From positions 124,001-188,000 of the forward strand of contig NZ_VFIY01000004.1 in the NCBI RefSeq assembly GCF_006385175.1: 64,000 nucleotides of DNA, given 5' to 3'. Below the pieces are notes generated by a model, which saw only the letters and a program-made list of their open reading frames with translations, searched no databases and was not told where the DNA came from. Both the position numbers and the translations under genes were made by a program. This DNA comes from Emcibacter nanhaiensis. Its GTDB lineage: Bacteria; Pseudomonadota; Alphaproteobacteria; Sphingomonadales; Emcibacteraceae. Position 1 is the stretch's first letter, and the number at the start of each line of letters is the position of its first letter. Of this stretch, positions 1 to 10,515 are shown one piece after another.

Positions 1-1
1 A

Positions 2-898
2 AATAACGTCAAGGTTCTGCAGCGTCAGCTCGAGGCTAGCGAGGACCGGTTCCGGGTCGGGGAGATTACCCGAACTGATGTGGCCCAGTCCAAGGCCCGC
101 CTGTCCGGCGCCATCACGGAGCGGATTCAGGCGGAAGCTAACCTGACCGCCAGCCGGTCCGCCTTTATGCGGGTGGTCGGCGACGCGCCGGCAACGCTGG
201 AGGAAATTGAGGGCCTGCCGGCAATGCCGGCGTCCGAGGATGCCGCCCTGGATATGGCCCTGCGCTATTCGCCGACCCTGAATTCCGCCAAATATGTGGA
301 AGAGGCCGCGAAATATAACGTGAAAAGCCAGTATGGCGGCCTGAGCCCGAGAGTAAGCCTGGAGGCAAGTTATGCCAAGTCATGGGATGCCAGCACCGTG
401 ACCACCAATGTGACGTCCAAGGAAGTGGTCGCCCGCATGACGGTTCCGCTGTACCAGAGCGGCGCCCAGTCTTCCCGTATCCGTCAGGCCAAACAGCTGG
501 AAAGTCAGCGTCGCCTTGAAGTCATCGCGGCGGAGCGCCAGGTGCGGGAGAATGTACAAAATGCCTGGGAAGGGTATCGCGAAGCTTCAGCCCGCATTGA
601 ATCCACCCGCTCCCAGGTGGAAGCCAACGAGATTGCCCTTGAAGGTGTTCGCCAGGAAGCAGAAGTGGGCTCCCGTACCACACTGGACGTTCTGGATGCC
701 GAACAGGAGCTGCTGACCTCTCGTGTCGAGAATGTCCGCTCCCGCCGCGACCAGATCGTTGCCGCCTTTACGCTGCTGCAGGCTATGGGCAAGCTGACGG
801 CGCAGGATCTTCAGCTGGAAGCGGCCTATTATGACTCCCGCAAGAATACCGATCGTGTGGACGGTAAGCTGTACGGATTTGGCTCTGGGGAAGAATAA
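2..898 (+). CDS. TolC family outer membrane efflux protein (C-terminal part)
   Basis: The reading frame is open from the first bases of the window, so the 5' end is missing. The visible part holds a TolC-type repeat: a helix with the family signature RFRVGEITRTDVAQSKARL at the very start, a beta-barrel-like stretch (VSLEASYAKSWD), and a long coiled-coil region that includes EVGSRTTLDVLDAEQELL. In this family the trimer forms the outer-membrane and periplasmic tunnel for type I secretion or RND efflux. It is followed by a terminator and popZ. The order TolC-popZ-valS is, as I recall, also seen in Caulobacter, where the TolC-like neighbour serves S-layer secretion. Substrate here is unknown. 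Confidence 0.9.
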   Translation, partial: NNVKVLQRQLEASEDRFRVGEITRTDVAQSKARLSGAITERIQAEANLTASRSAFMRVVGDAPATLEEIEGLPAMPASEDAALDMALRYSPTLNSAKYVEEAAKYNVKSQYGGLSPRVSLEASYAKSWDASTVTTNVTSKEVVARMTVPLYQSGAQSSRIRQAKQLESQRRLEVIAAERQVRENVQNAWEGYREASARIESTRSQVEANEIALEGVRQEAEVGSRTTLDVLDAEQELLTSRVENVRSRRDQIVAAFTLLQAMGKLTAQDLQLEAAYYDSRKNTDRVDGKLYGFGSGEE

Positions 899-929
899 GC
901 GGGTGCAGGCCCGGTAAATGATTAAAATC

Positions 930-967
930 GCTGTCGACGGGCCGATATTCCCCGCCGACGGCTTTTT
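930..967 (+). terminator. Intrinsic terminator after the TolC-family gene
   Basis: A 12-bp stem (left arm GCTGTCGACGGG, right arm CCCGCCGACGGC, one wobble pair and one mismatch) is followed directly by a run of six T at 962-967. It lies 30 bases past the stop codon, so it should end the transcript before popZ. Confidence 0.8.
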
Positions 968-1105
968 TGTATAAAGAGGGGTGAAAAAACCTTGATAATC
1001 GGCCATAATTCAATAAAGGTGTACTGTTAAAAGGAAAACTGACACCCTAGAGCGGGCAAATGGGGAGCACCGGACGGCTCCAGAATCTAGTGAGACGATA
1101 AAAAA

Positions 1106-1687
1106 ATGAGCGAAACGGACGGCCAAGAAGAACCAAGTATGGAGGAAATCCTTGCTTCGATTCGCCGAATTATTTCGGAGGACGAGGAAGAGGAAAAACC
1201 GGCGGAAGAGGCTGCTGCCGAACCGGAACCTGAGCCGGAACCTGAACCTGAGCCGGAGCCGGAACCGGAACCCGAAGAAGAGGTCCTGGAACTTACCGAG
1301 CTTGTGGAAGAGGAGCCCGAGGATATCGAACTGGAAATCGATGACGAGTTCGAGGCCGAATTCGAACCCGAGCCCGAGCCTGAACCCGAGCCTGAACCCG
1401 AGCCTGAACCGGTTGCTGCCGCTATGGATATTGATGACGTTGACCCGGCAGCGGGAGGCGACGTCCTTATGTCCGAAGAGCCGTCGCTCGAGGCCATGGA
1501 ACAGTTCAGCCAGCTGTCCGCCCTTCTGACCACTGGATATGAAGGTTCCGGGAACACCCTGGAAGACTTGGTGCGCGAGCTGTTGAAGCCGATGTTGAGG
1601 GTCTGGCTGGACGACAATCTGCCGCCCATTGTTGAACGGATGGTGGCCAAGGAAATCGCGCGGCTGGCCCGGACCAAGAAACCCTGA
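1106..1687 (+). CDS. popZ: PopZ-like pole-organising protein (DUF2497)
   Basis: 193 residues. The N-terminus carries the family motif [17 protein letters not shown] (about residues 11-27). The C-terminal 50 residues ([20 protein letters not shown], then [12 protein letters not shown]) match the PopZ oligomerisation helices. Between them lies a long acidic linker dominated by two Glu-Pro dipeptide runs (about residues 38-57 and 86-104). In Caulobacter, PopZ forms a polar network that anchors the ParB/centromere complex and recruits cell-cycle proteins; the Pro/Glu linker keeps it fluid. Function is inferred from both ends plus position upstream of valS. The ATG start has only a weak GTGAGA ribosome site. 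The linker is coded by near-identical 6-base units and may vary in length between strains. Confidence 0.88.
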   Translation: MSETDGQEEPSMEEILASIRRIISEDEEEEKPAEEAAAEPEPEPEPEPEPEPEPEPEEEVLELTELVEEEPEDIELEIDDEFEAEFEPEPEPEPEPEPEPEPVAAAMDIDDVDPAAGGDVLMSEEPSLEAMEQFSQLSALLTTGYEGSGNTLEDLVRELLKPMLRVWLDDNLPPIVERMVAKEIARLARTKKP

Positions 1688-1755
1688 ACAAAAGCACCAT
1701 GATAGGGGTGGATTTTTAGAGTAAGGCCGACTATTTTAGCCGCGGTCAGAAAGGC

Positions 1756-1787
1756 AGAAGGGCCCATGAGGCTCTTCTCTTTTTTTT
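1756..1787 (+). terminator. Intrinsic terminator (possible attenuator) just upstream of valS
   Basis: A 9-bp stem AGAAGGGCC / GGCTCTTCT (one G-T wobble) with a 5-base loop is followed by C and eight T. It ends 46 bases before the valS start. It can terminate popZ, but it leaves little room for a separate valS promoter downstream, so it may act as a leader terminator. A six-codon ATG reading frame (MIGVDF, 1699-1719) lies upstream, with a single Val codon, which is weak support for classical attenuation. Confidence 0.75.
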
Positions 1788-1832
1788 CGCCGCCCATTGA
1801 TAAAAGACAAAAGACGATACGGAAGACCCGAT

Positions 1833-4514
1833 ATGCTGGAAAAAACCTTCGATTTTTCAACAGCGGAAAAAAGAATTTATGACGCCTGGGAAGACAGCGG
1901 CGCCTTTCAGGGCGGCCGCCCGGAGCGCGCGGATGCAGAACCCTATACCATTGTGTTGCCGCCGCCGAACGTGACCGGCAGCCTGCATATCGGCCATGCC
2001 CTGAACCATACCCTGCAGGACATCCTGATCCGGTTTGAACGTATGCGTGGCAAGGACGCCCTGTGGCAGCCGGGCATGGACCATGCCGGCATTGCCACAC
2101 AGATGGTGGTTGAGCGCCAACTGGATGCGGAAGGCATCTCCCGCCACGACCTGGGCCGGGAAAAATTCATCGAGCGGATCTGGCAGTGGAAGGAAGAATC
2201 CGGCGGCATGATCTTTAACCAGATGCGCCGTCTGGGGCAGTCCTGCGACTGGAGCCGCCAGCGTTTTACCATGGATGAAGGCTTCCATGATGCGGTACTC
2301 AAGGTTTTTGTCGAGCTGTATCGCGACGGCCTGATCTATAAGGACAAGCGTCTGGTGAACTGGGATCCGAAACTGCGCACGGCCATTTCCGACCTGGAGG
2401 TGGAACAGAAAGAGGTCAACGGTCACTATTGGCATTTCAAATATCCGGTCGACGGGGAAGAGGGACGCTATCTGACCGTCGCCACCACCCGTCCGGAAAC
2501 CATGCTGGGCGATGTGGCGGTGGCCGTTCATCCCGACGACGAGCGCTATCAGGACCTGATCGGCAAGACCCTGACCCTGCCGCTGGTCGGCCGCAAGCTG
2601 ATTGTGGTCGCCGACGAGCATGCGGACCCGGAAAAAGGCTCCGGCGCGGTGAAAATTACCCCGGCCCATGACTTTGACGACAATGCGGTCGGCAAGCGCC
2701 ATGACCTGGAAGAGATCAACATCTTTGATGACCTGGCCCGGATCAACGATAATGCCCCCGAGAAATACCGCGGCCTGGACCGTTTTGAAGCCCGCAAGCT
2801 GATTGTGGCGGACATGGATGCACTCGGCCTGCTGGACAAGGTCGAGGATACCGTCCATATGGTGCCCTACGGCGACCGCAGCGGCGTGGTCATTGAACCC
2901 TGGCTCACTGACCAGTGGTATGTGAATGCCGGCGAGTTGGCCAAGGACGCGCTTGCCGCCGTCGAGGATGGCCGCACCAGTTTTATCCCGAAAAACTGGG
3001 AAAAAACCTATTTCGAATGGATGCGCAATATCGAACCCTGGTGTGTGTCCCGCCAGTTGTGGTGGGGCCACCAGATTCCGGCCTGGTACGGTCCGGATGG
3101 TGAGATCTTCGTCGCCCATGACGAGGCAGAAGCCCAGGCCGCGGCGGAAAAGCATTACGGTGAAAAGGTAGAGCTGACCCGGGATCCGGACGTATTGGAC
3201 ACCTGGTTTTCCTCTGCGCTCTGGCCGTTCGGCACCCTCGGCTGGCCCGATGACAATGACCCGTTTTTGCAGCGGCATTATCCGACCAATGTTTTGATCA
3301 CCGCCTTCGATATCATTTTCTTCTGGGTCGCCCGGATGATGATGGACGGCCTGCATTTCATGAAGGATGAGGACGGCAAGCCCAAGGTGCCGTTCCACAC
3401 TGTCTATGTTCACGCTCTGGTCCGCGATGAGCATGGCGCAAAAATGTCCAAGTCCAAGGGCAACGTGATTGATCCGCTCGAGCTTGTCGACGAATATGGG
3501 GCCGACGCCCTGCGCTTTACCCTGGCGGCCATGGAGGCCCAGGGCCGCGACATCAAGCTGGCGGACAAGCGCGTCGAAGGTTACCGCAACTTTGGCACCA
3601 AACTGTGGAACGCGGCCCGTTTCTGTGAAATGAACGAGTGCTTTGGCAAGGGCGAGTTCGACCCGGCCTCTGCCGCCCAGACCGTTAACAAATGGATTGT
3701 CGGGGAGGCGGTCAAGGCCGCCGAGCAGGTTACGAAATCGCTGGAGTCCTTCCGCTACAATGACGCGGCGGCGGCGATCTATCACTTTACCTGGGGCACC
3801 TTCTGCGACTGGTATATCGAGCTGGTGAAACCGATCTTCCAGGGTGAGGACCAGGATGCCGCCGACGAATGCCGGCGCTGTGCCGCCTGGGTCATCGACC
3901 AGATCCTGAAGCTGCTGCACCCGTTCAAGCCGTTCATCACCGAAGAGCTGTGGCAGAGCCTGAGTGACAAGCGGGAAACCTCCCTGATCCTGGCCGACTG
4001 GCCGGAGCTCCCGACAAGCCTGATTGATGACGCCGCCAGCGAGGAAATGAACTGGGCGATCCGGGTGATTTCAGACATCCGCACTGCGAGGGCGGAAATG
4101 AATGTGCCGGCCGGGGCCAAAATCGATATGCTGATCGGCGGCGCCAGCGCAGAGTCGCTCAAGGCGCTGGACACCCACAAGGACGTGATTGCCCGTTTGG
4201 CGCGCCTGGAGAATATCGCAGAGCACAGCGGCGAGGCACCGAAAGGGGCTGTCCAGGTGGTGATCGGTGAGGCGACCATCTTCCTGCCGCTCGCCGAGGT
4301 GATCGATATTGCTTCGGAAAAGGCCCGTTTGCAGAAGAACCTGGACAAGCTCAGCAAAGAGCTTGGCGGTATTCGCGGACGCCTGAACAACCAGGGCTTC
4401 TTGGCCAAGGCGCCGGAGCATGTGGTCGCCGAAGCAAAGCAGCAGCTGGCGGACGGTGAAGTCCAGGCTGAGAAAATCCAGGCGGCGCTGGATCGTCTTG
4501 CCTCCATGGATTAA
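1833..4514 (+). CDS. valS: Valine--tRNA ligase
   Basis: 893 residues. Class I aminoacyl-tRNA synthetase that charges tRNA-Val in the cytosol. The HIGH motif is at residues 52-55 within [13 protein letters not shown], and KMSKS is at 537-541. The CP1 editing domain lies between them ([22 protein letters not shown]). The anticodon-binding helical domain is followed by the C-terminal Val-specific coiled-coil arm from about residue 830 ([16 protein letters not shown]). I chose ATG 1833 over the in-frame TTG 1797 because GGAAG lies 7 bases upstream and the TTG would begin next to the terminator hairpin. Confidence 0.97.
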   Translation: MLEKTFDFSTAEKRIYDAWEDSGAFQGGRPERADAEPYTIVLPPPNVTGSLHIGHALNHTLQDILIRFERMRGKDALWQPGMDHAGIATQMVVERQLDAEGISRHDLGREKFIERIWQWKEESGGMIFNQMRRLGQSCDWSRQRFTMDEGFHDAVLKVFVELYRDGLIYKDKRLVNWDPKLRTAISDLEVEQKEVNGHYWHFKYPVDGEEGRYLTVATTRPETMLGDVAVAVHPDDERYQDLIGKTLTLPLVGRKLIVVADEHADPEKGSGAVKITPAHDFDDNAVGKRHDLEEINIFDDLARINDNAPEKYRGLDRFEARKLIVADMDALGLLDKVEDTVHMVPYGDRSGVVIEPWLTDQWYVNAGELAKDALAAVEDGRTSFIPKNWEKTYFEWMRNIEPWCVSRQLWWGHQIPAWYGPDGEIFVAHDEAEAQAAAEKHYGEKVELTRDPDVLDTWFSSALWPFGTLGWPDDNDPFLQRHYPTNVLITAFDIIFFWVARMMMDGLHFMKDEDGKPKVPFHTVYVHALVRDEHGAKMSKSKGNVIDPLELVDEYGADALRFTLAAMEAQGRDIKLADKRVEGYRNFGTKLWNAARFCEMNECFGKGEFDPASAAQTVNKWIVGEAVKAAEQVTKSLESFRYNDAAAAIYHFTWGTFCDWYIELVKPIFQGEDQDAADECRRCAAWVIDQILKLLHPFKPFITEELWQSLSDKRETSLILADWPELPTSLIDDAASEEMNWAIRVISDIRTARAEMNVPAGAKIDMLIGGASAESLKALDTHKDVIARLARLENIAEHSGEAPKGAVQVVIGEATIFLPLAEVIDIASEKARLQKNLDKLSKELGGIRGRLNNQGFLAKAPEHVVAEAKQQLADGEVQAEKIQAALDRLASMD

Positions 4515-4541
4515 GATGATCGCCTCTATGGCGGGGGAAGC

Positions 4542-5423
4542 ATGCGGGGACTCGTGATCCTTTTTCTGATCCTGTTGTGCGGCAGTCCGGCGACTGCCGC
4601 TGACAGCTCTGTGGTCATCAAGGCCAAATACAAGCTTTACCTGGCAGGCTTTGTACTGCTCGATCTGGATACACAATTGCGCCTGCAGCCCAACTCCTAT
4701 GGCGTGAAAAGCTATTACCATACCAAGGGGATCGCCCGGCTGTTCAGCAACGCCGAAAATACCTCGCTAACCATCGGCGCCATCGACGGGGAGGGCGTCC
4801 TCATGCCCCGGCTTTACGAAAGCAAGGGGCACTGGGATGACGAGGTTTACCTCAACCGCATGACCTATGACCGGGACAGCGGCCTGGTCATGCGTCACGA
4901 TCAGGAAATGAGCGGCGATGACGATTATGAATATTTCCCGGTGCCGGACGAGCAGAAAAAGGCGCCGGACCCGCTGTCCTATGTGGTCGGTTTGTTGGAA
5001 AACAGCGCGGAAGCGTTGCGGGTCTCCGGCCCGGAATCGGACTGGACCGGCACAGAGGTTTTCGGTGGCTTTTTCCTGATCAATTACCTGCATCGCTGTC
5101 CGCGGATCGAGGAGCGCGGGAAGAGCTCCCACTCGGTCTTTTCGGGGGAGGCGGTCTATTGTGAATTCCGCACCCGGCTGGTGGCCGGCGATACGCTGCC
5201 CAGGGACGAGAAGAAGCGTAAAGAGTTTCTGGAAAAGCGGGAAAAACGCCGGGCGGAAGCGAAAAAGAAAAAGCCCGATCCGCTGAAAATCTGGTTTGGC
5301 CATGTGGACGGCGTGCCGGTCATGGTGCCGGTCTATTCCGAGTTCAAAATGTCGATCGGCAAAGCGCATCTCTACCTGCATGAGATATCCGTGGAAGAGA
5401 TGGGCGTGACGGCAACAAAGTAG
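4542..5423 (+). CDS. DUF3108 family secreted protein
   Basis: 293 residues beginning with a clear signal peptide (hydrophobic LVILFLILLCG, then a cleavage-like ATAA). The mature part resembles the DUF3108 family: a beta-rich N-terminal half (KAKYKLYLAGFVLLDLDTQL) and a C-terminal strand region with HVDGVPVMVPVYSEFK. A very basic helix (KKRKEFLEKREKRRAEAKKKK, residues about 225-247) interrupts the domain. It follows valS by 27 bases and may be cotranscribed. Function of the family is unknown; the fold suggests an envelope protein. It converges with the aminotransferase, stop codons 4 bases apart. Confidence 0.8.
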   Translation: MRGLVILFLILLCGSPATAADSSVVIKAKYKLYLAGFVLLDLDTQLRLQPNSYGVKSYYHTKGIARLFSNAENTSLTIGAIDGEGVLMPRLYESKGHWDDEVYLNRMTYDRDSGLVMRHDQEMSGDDDYEYFPVPDEQKKAPDPLSYVVGLLENSAEALRVSGPESDWTGTEVFGGFFLINYLHRCPRIEERGKSSHSVFSGEAVYCEFRTRLVAGDTLPRDEKKRKEFLEKREKRRAEAKKKKPDPLKIWFGHVDGVPVMVPVYSEFKMSIGKAHLYLHEISVEEMGVTATK

Positions 5424-5427
5424 TGCT

Positions 5428-6798
5428 CTACAGGGAGCCCTGCCGTTTCAAATCTTCCAGGGCACCGTCCAGGCTTTTGCCAAGCTTGTCGACCAGTTCG
5501 TCGATTTCCGCCTCGCTGATGACCAGCGGCGGGCAGATGGCGATCACATCGCCGAGGTTGCGCAGGATCAGGCCGTTGTCCACGCAGGCCGCAATAACCT
5601 TGGCCCCCGCGGTTCCCGCCGGATCGAAAAAGCTTTTAGTTTCTTTGTCTTTAGCCAGATGCAGCCCGGCGATCATACCGGTGCCGCGCACCTCGCCGAC
5701 CAACGGGTGGTCGGAAAAATGCTGCAGTTTTTGCTGCAGGTAGCTGCCCATTTTTGCTGCATATGCGAACACATTGTCGCGTTCATAAATTTCCAGCACT
5801 TTCAGCGCCACCGCACAGCTTACCGGATGGCCGCTGTAGGTGAAACCGTGACCGAACACGCCATGCTCGGCCGTGGCGTCGATCATGGCCTGATACATGC
5901 TTTCCGGGATGGCGACGGCGCTGAGCGGCATATAGGCGCTGGTCAGGGCCTTGGCCATGCTCATGGTGTCGGGCCGAAAGTCAAAGGTTTCGCAGCCAAA
6001 GGCATTGCCGGTACGGCCGAAGCCGCAAATCACTTCGTCATCGATCAGGAAGATGTCGTATTTATCCAGCAGGGCGCGCAGTTTCGGGAAATAGCCTTCA
6101 GGCGGCAGAATCACACCGCCGGCGCCCATGATAGGCTCGGCGATAAAGGCGGCGATGGTGTCCGGGCCTTCCCGCTGGATCAGCTCATCCAGATTTTCCA
6201 GGATCCGGTTGGTGAAATCCTCTTCCGTTTCCTCGTCCATCGCGTCCCGGAAATAAAAGGGGGAATCGGTGTGCAGGAAGCCGTCGAGCGGCAGGTCGAA
6301 CAGCGCATGGTTGACGGGAATGCCGGTCAGGCTGCCGCTGGCGAGCGTCACCCCGTGATAGGCGAGGTGGCGGCTGATGATCTTTTTCTTGTCCGGCCTG
6401 CCGATGGCATTGAAATAGTAGCGCATCAGCTTGACCTGGGTATCATTGGCGTCGGAACCGGACACCCCGAAAAAGATCCGGCTGTCGTCCATCGGCAGCA
6501 TCTGCTCCAGTTTTTCCGCCAGCCTGATGCCCGCTTCATGGCTCTTGCCGGAAAACATATGGGCGAATCCCATGGTGCGCATGGCCTCGGCCGCGGTTTC
6601 GGCAATTTCCCCGTTGCCGTAGCCCAGTGAGGTACACCACAGCCCGGCCATGCCCTCGAGGTATTGCTTGCCCTTGTCGTCCCATTGGTAGACGCCTTTG
6701 CCCCGGGCCATGATCTGCGGGCCGTTTTCCTCCATCAGCTTGAAATTGCTGGTCGGCGGGACGATGGGATAGTGGTTATGCAGGGATTTCTGGGACAT
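5428..6798 (-). CDS. Class III (omega) pyridoxal-phosphate aminotransferase
   Basis: 456 residues, the usual length for the omega-amino acid:pyruvate / GABA / putrescine group. Visible landmarks are GVSGSDANDTQVKLM (cofactor phosphate region), FAEPIMGAGG-like substrate-side loop (IAEPIMGAGGVILPP), the DDEVICGFGRTG segment with the Asp that contacts the pyridine nitrogen, and SMAKALTSAYMPLSAV with the Schiff-base lysine. It moves an amino group from an amine or omega-amino acid to pyruvate or a ketoacid. The exact substrate cannot be read from sequence. It stands alone, divergent from recO. Confidence 0.9.
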   Translation of the reverse strand: MSQKSLHNHYPIVPPTSNFKLMEENGPQIMARGKGVYQWDDKGKQYLEGMAGLWCTSLGYGNGEIAETAAEAMRTMGFAHMFSGKSHEAGIRLAEKLEQMLPMDDSRIFFGVSGSDANDTQVKLMRYYFNAIGRPDKKKIISRHLAYHGVTLASGSLTGIPVNHALFDLPLDGFLHTDSPFYFRDAMDEETEEDFTNRILENLDELIQREGPDTIAAFIAEPIMGAGGVILPPEGYFPKLRALLDKYDIFLIDDEVICGFGRTGNAFGCETFDFRPDTMSMAKALTSAYMPLSAVAIPESMYQAMIDATAEHGVFGHGFTYSGHPVSCAVALKVLEIYERDNVFAYAAKMGSYLQQKLQHFSDHPLVGEVRGTGMIAGLHLAKDKETKSFFDPAGTAGAKVIAACVDNGLILRNLGDVIAICPPLVISEAEIDELVDKLGKSLDGALEDLKRQGSL

Positions 6799-6908
6799 GG
6801 ATGGGCCTCCGTTAGCTGATGCCGGATCATATCATATTGAAAGGAGTTCCAATAGTCTTGGCAAGCCCGATACAACAGGATAAGGATGAAGGAGAGAAAG
6901 GACCCTGA

Positions 6909-7637
6909 ATGGACTGGCGGGACGAAGGCATCATTTTATCACTCAGGAAGCATGGCGAATTCGACGCCATCATCGAGGTGCTGACACGCGGTCACGGTCG
7001 TCATGGCGGGCTGGTCAAGGGCGGCATGGGCCGGCGCCAGCGCGGCTCGCTGCAGCCCGGCAATGAAGTGGAGGTCCACTGGCGCGGCCGGCTGGAAAGC
7101 CATCTCGGCACCTATCAGGCGGAACTGCTGCAGTCCCGCTCGGCCGCGCTGCTGCATCAGCCGCAGAAACTGGCGGTGCTCAATGCGGTCACCGCCTTGC
7201 TCAGCACCTGCCTGCCGGAGCGGGAGGAGCATGAACCGCTGCTTGACGGCCTGATCGCCCTGCTGGATGTGCTGGAGGAGGGGAGCGGCGAGGTCACCGA
7301 CTGGGGCCCCTTGCTGGTGCGCTGGGAGCTGGGTCTGCTGGGGGAACTGGGATTCGGCCTCGACCTCAGCCAGTGCGCCGCCACAGGCGATACCGAAGAC
7401 CTGGTCTACGTCTCGCCCAAGTCGGGCCGGGCGGTCTCCCGCGCCGCAGGCCGGCCCTATCACGACAAGATGCTTGCCCTGCCACCGTTTCTGCGTGGCA
7501 ATGGCCGGGAGGTGACAGCGGAGGATGTGCGCGACGGCCTGCACCTCACCGAATTTTTTCTCGAACGTCACATGCTCAGCCCCCACAACCGCAAAATACC
7601 CCAGGCCCGGCACATGCTGATGGACTATATTCTGTAA
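6909..7637 (+). CDS. recO: DNA repair protein RecO
   Basis: 242 residues. N-terminal OB-fold (MDWRDEGIILSLRKHGE, then GLVKGGMGRRQRGSLQPGNEV) and a helical C-terminal domain (ELGLLGELGFGLDLSQCAA) match RecO. With RecR it loads RecA on SSB-coated single-stranded DNA in the RecFOR gap-repair pathway. The zinc cysteines found in some RecO proteins are not evident beyond one Cys. The ribosome site AGGAGA lies about 16 bases upstream, with GAAAGGA closer to the start. parC follows after 70 bases. Confidence 0.93.
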   Translation: MDWRDEGIILSLRKHGEFDAIIEVLTRGHGRHGGLVKGGMGRRQRGSLQPGNEVEVHWRGRLESHLGTYQAELLQSRSAALLHQPQKLAVLNAVTALLSTCLPEREEHEPLLDGLIALLDVLEEGSGEVTDWGPLLVRWELGLLGELGFGLDLSQCAATGDTEDLVYVSPKSGRAVSRAAGRPYHDKMLALPPFLRGNGREVTAEDVRDGLHLTEFFLERHMLSPHNRKIPQARHMLMDYIL

Positions 7638-7707
7638 AATCGCGGAAAAATAATCCTGACCTGCAACATCTTGTGGCACCCGGAAAAATAATTGATATAG
7701 TCATCCC

Positions 7708-9939
7708 ATGAGTACATTGCCTGAAGACATTATCCTTGACGCGCCGCTCGGTGATACCCTGGGCGATCGCTATTTATCCTACGCCCTTTCCACCATTATG
7801 GCCCGTTCGCTGCCGGATGTGCGCGACGGCCTGAAGCCGGTGCATCGCCGCCTGCTGTACGCCATGCGGCTGCTGAAACTGGACCCGAATACGGGCTTCA
7901 AGAAATGCGCCCGTGTGGTCGGTGACGTGATCGGTAAATACCATCCGCACGGCGACCAGGCGGTTTATGACGCCATGGTGCGCCTGGCCCAGGAATTTGC
8001 CGTGCGCTATCCCATGGTCGACGGCCAGGGCAACTTCGGCAACATTGACGGCGATAATGCCGCCGCCATGCGATATACTGAGGCCCGGCTGACCGAAGTG
8101 GCCATTGCCCTGATGGAAGGGCTGGACCAGGATACGGTTGATTTCCGCGAGACTTATGACGGGGAAGACAAGGAACCGGTGGTGATGCCGGCCAACTTCC
8201 CGAACCTGCTGGCCAATGGCGCCACCGGTATCGCCGTCGGCATGGCGACCAGCATTCCGCCCCATAATGTGTCGGAACTCTGCGATGCGCTGCTGCATTT
8301 GATCAAGTTCCCCAATGCCTCGATCCGCAAGCTGGTGGATTTTGTCCCGGGGCCGGATTTCCCGACCGGCGGCGTGATTGTCGAGCCGGTGGAAAATATC
8401 GTCCAGGCCTATGAGACCGGCCGCGGCGGCTTCCGCCTGCGGGCCCGCTGGGAAGTGGAAGAGGGCAGCCGCGGCGCCTATAACATCGTGGTCACCGAAA
8501 TTCCCTACCAGGTGCAGAAATCCAAGCTGATCGAGAAGATCGCCGACCTGATTCACGACCGCAAGCTGCCGATCCTGGCCGACGTGCGCGACGAAAGCTC
8601 CGACGATATCCGCATCGTGCTGGAGCCGAAAAGCCGCACCGTGGAGGCCGACGTGCTGATGGAAAGCCTGTTCCGGCTGACCGAACTGGAAGTGCGCTTC
8701 TCCCTTAATATGAATGTGCTCGACAAGGGCACATCGCCGCGGGTGATGAACCTGCGCGAGGTGCTGCAGGCCTTCCTCGATCACCGTCAGGAAGTGCTGC
8801 AGCGCGGGTCCCGCTACCGGCTCGACAAGATCGAGCATCGCCTGGAAATTCTCGGCGGTTACCTGGTGGCCTACCTCAACCTGGATGAAGTGATCCGCAT
8901 CATCCGCGAAGAGGACGAACCCAAGCAGGAGCTGATGAGAACCTTCAGCCTGACCGAGGTTCAGGCGGAAGCCATCCTCAACATGCGGCTGCGCAGTCTG
9001 CGCAAACTGGAGGAGATGGAAATCCGCCGTGAATATGCCGAACTTGAGGAAGAAAAGGCGGAGCTCGAGGAACTGCTTGCCAGCGAGGAAAAACAGTGGC
9101 TCGCCATTGCCGACGGTGTGCGCGGCATCAAGGCCCGGTTCGGCAACAAGACCGAGCTCGGCCAGCGCCGCAGCGATTTCGCCGATGCGCCGACCGCGGA
9201 AATCATCCCGATCGAGGCCATGATCGAAAAAGAACCCATCACCGTGATCTGTTCCGACAAGGGCTGGATCCGGGCCATGAAGGGCCATGTCGCCGTCGAC
9301 GACAGCATTAAGTACAAGGAAGGCGACAAGGCCAAATTCGGCTTCCACGCCTATACCACCGACAAGATCCTGCTGTTCGCCAGCAACGGCCGTTTCTATA
9401 CCCTGGGCGCAGACAAGCTGCCCGGCGGGCGCGGGCACGGCGAGCCGGTACGGCTGATGATTGACCTCGGCAATGACGAGGAGATCGTTTCCCTGCTGCC
9501 CTACAAGGCCGGGAGCAAGCTGATTCTTGCCACCCACGCCGGGCGCGGCTTCATGACCGACGCCGACAATGTGGTGGCCAGCACCAAGAACGGCAAGCAG
9601 ATCCTCAATGTGGAAGACGGCAAGAACAAGCCGCACAGCGTCATTCAGGTCGAGGAAGGCCAGGATACGGTAGCGATCATCGGCCGTAACCGCAAGCTGC
9701 TGATTTTCCCGCTGGAGGAAATGGCGGAAATGAACCGGGGCCGCGGCGCCATCATCCAGAAATACAAGGATGCGACGCTCAGCGATATCATCTGTTTCAA
9801 GCTGGAAGAGGGCTTAAGCTGGGAGATGAAGGGCGGCAAGACCCGGACCGAAACCGACCTTACTCCCTGGCTGGGCAAGCGCGGCCAGGTGGGTCGCATG
9901 CCGCCGCACGGTTTCCCGCAGAACAACCGCTTCAAGTAA
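7708..9939 (+). CDS. parC: DNA topoisomerase IV subunit A
   Basis: 743 residues, the length of alphaproteobacterial ParC (shorter than GyrA). The winged-helix/tower core begins with [33 protein letters not shown]. The catalytic tyrosine is Tyr123 in [10 protein letters not shown]. The C-terminal half has the degenerate beta-pinwheel blades ([29 protein letters not shown]). With ParE it decatenates daughter chromosomes. A weak promoter-like TTGTGG-N17-GATATA sits at 7671-7699, but would leave a leader under 10 bases, so cotranscription from recO is as likely. Confidence 0.96.
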   Translation: MSTLPEDIILDAPLGDTLGDRYLSYALSTIMARSLPDVRDGLKPVHRRLLYAMRLLKLDPNTGFKKCARVVGDVIGKYHPHGDQAVYDAMVRLAQEFAVRYPMVDGQGNFGNIDGDNAAAMRYTEARLTEVAIALMEGLDQDTVDFRETYDGEDKEPVVMPANFPNLLANGATGIAVGMATSIPPHNVSELCDALLHLIKFPNASIRKLVDFVPGPDFPTGGVIVEPVENIVQAYETGRGGFRLRARWEVEEGSRGAYNIVVTEIPYQVQKSKLIEKIADLIHDRKLPILADVRDESSDDIRIVLEPKSRTVEADVLMESLFRLTELEVRFSLNMNVLDKGTSPRVMNLREVLQAFLDHRQEVLQRGSRYRLDKIEHRLEILGGYLVAYLNLDEVIRIIREEDEPKQELMRTFSLTEVQAEAILNMRLRSLRKLEEMEIRREYAELEEEKAELEELLASEEKQWLAIADGVRGIKARFGNKTELGQRRSDFADAPTAEIIPIEAMIEKEPITVICSDKGWIRAMKGHVAVDDSIKYKEGDKAKFGFHAYTTDKILLFASNGRFYTLGADKLPGGRGHGEPVRLMIDLGNDEEIVSLLPYKAGSKLILATHAGRGFMTDADNVVASTKNGKQILNVEDGKNKPHSVIQVEEGQDTVAIIGRNRKLLIFPLEEMAEMNRGRGAIIQKYKDATLSDIICFKLEEGLSWEMKGGKTRTETDLTPWLGKRGQVGRMPPHGFPQNNRFK

Positions 9940-9960
9940 GACAAGGGCAGGGGTGGTCTG

Positions 9961-10512
9961 ATGATTCGCATAATTCCACCCCGTCCGCTCAAAAAAGGTG
10001 CGCTGGTGCATCTCTATCCACCGGGACCGCATCTGCGGCCAGCCTGGCAGGAATTCATCCGCGACAACAAGGACTATCATGCGCCCTGGATCTACCATTC
10101 CCAAGATCCGCGCTATTTCGACGAATATCTCAAGCGGATTGCCCAAGGGCGGGTGCTGGGCTTTTTTATCGTCCGCAACGACGATGAAAAGCTGGTGGGG
10201 ATCGTCAACCTCAACAATATCCTGATGGGCGCGGTGCGTGGCGCCTCACTCGGTTACTACGGCTCCCGGGAAGGGGCCGGCAAGGGCTATATGTCCGAAG
10301 GACTGAAGCTGGTGCTTGAATTTGCCGTCGATAAAGTGGGCCTGCACCGGATCGAGGCCAATATCCAGCCCGACAATGAAGCCTCGCTGCGTCTGGTCCG
10401 CAAGCTTGGTTTTCGCAAGGAAGGGTTTTCACCGGAGTACTTGCAGATCGGCGGTGAATGGCGCGATCACGAGCGCTGGGCCATTCTGGAGAAGGAAGTC
10501 AGGGCTTTCTGA
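9961..10512 (+). CDS. GNAT family N-acetyltransferase, RimJ/RimL type
   Basis: 183 residues. The acetyl-CoA fold is complete: beta-strand VGIVNLNNILMGAVRGASLGYY, the pyrophosphate-binding loop GREGAGKGYMSEGL-like (SREGAGKGYMSEGLKLVLEF), and the C-terminal HRIEANIQPDNEASLRLVRK with LGFRKEGF, typical of ribosomal-protein alanine N-acetyltransferases. Its likely substrate is an N-terminus of a ribosomal protein, by family only. It starts 21 bases after parC, so it is probably in the same transcript, and converges with dctM, stop codons 3 bases apart. Confidence 0.88.
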   Translation: MIRIIPPRPLKKGALVHLYPPGPHLRPAWQEFIRDNKDYHAPWIYHSQDPRYFDEYLKRIAQGRVLGFFIVRNDDEKLVGIVNLNNILMGAVRGASLGYYGSREGAGKGYMSEGLKLVLEFAVDKVGLHRIEANIQPDNEASLRLVRKLGFRKEGFSPEYLQIGGEWRDHERWAILEKEVRAF

Positions 10513-10515
10513 GCG

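Noticed and set aside
1087-2100. Long minus-strand frame opposite popZ with Gly-Ser repeats
   Set aside because: The Gly/Ser repeats are the complement of the Glu-Pro codons of popZ; no ribosome site or family feature.
1857-3920. 687-codon minus-strand frame opposite valS
   Set aside because: Antisense shadow of a GC-rich gene; valS has all catalytic motifs on the plus strand.
7774-9636. 620-codon minus-strand frame opposite parC
   Set aside because: Shadow of parC; composition is His/Gln-rich as expected from reversed codons.
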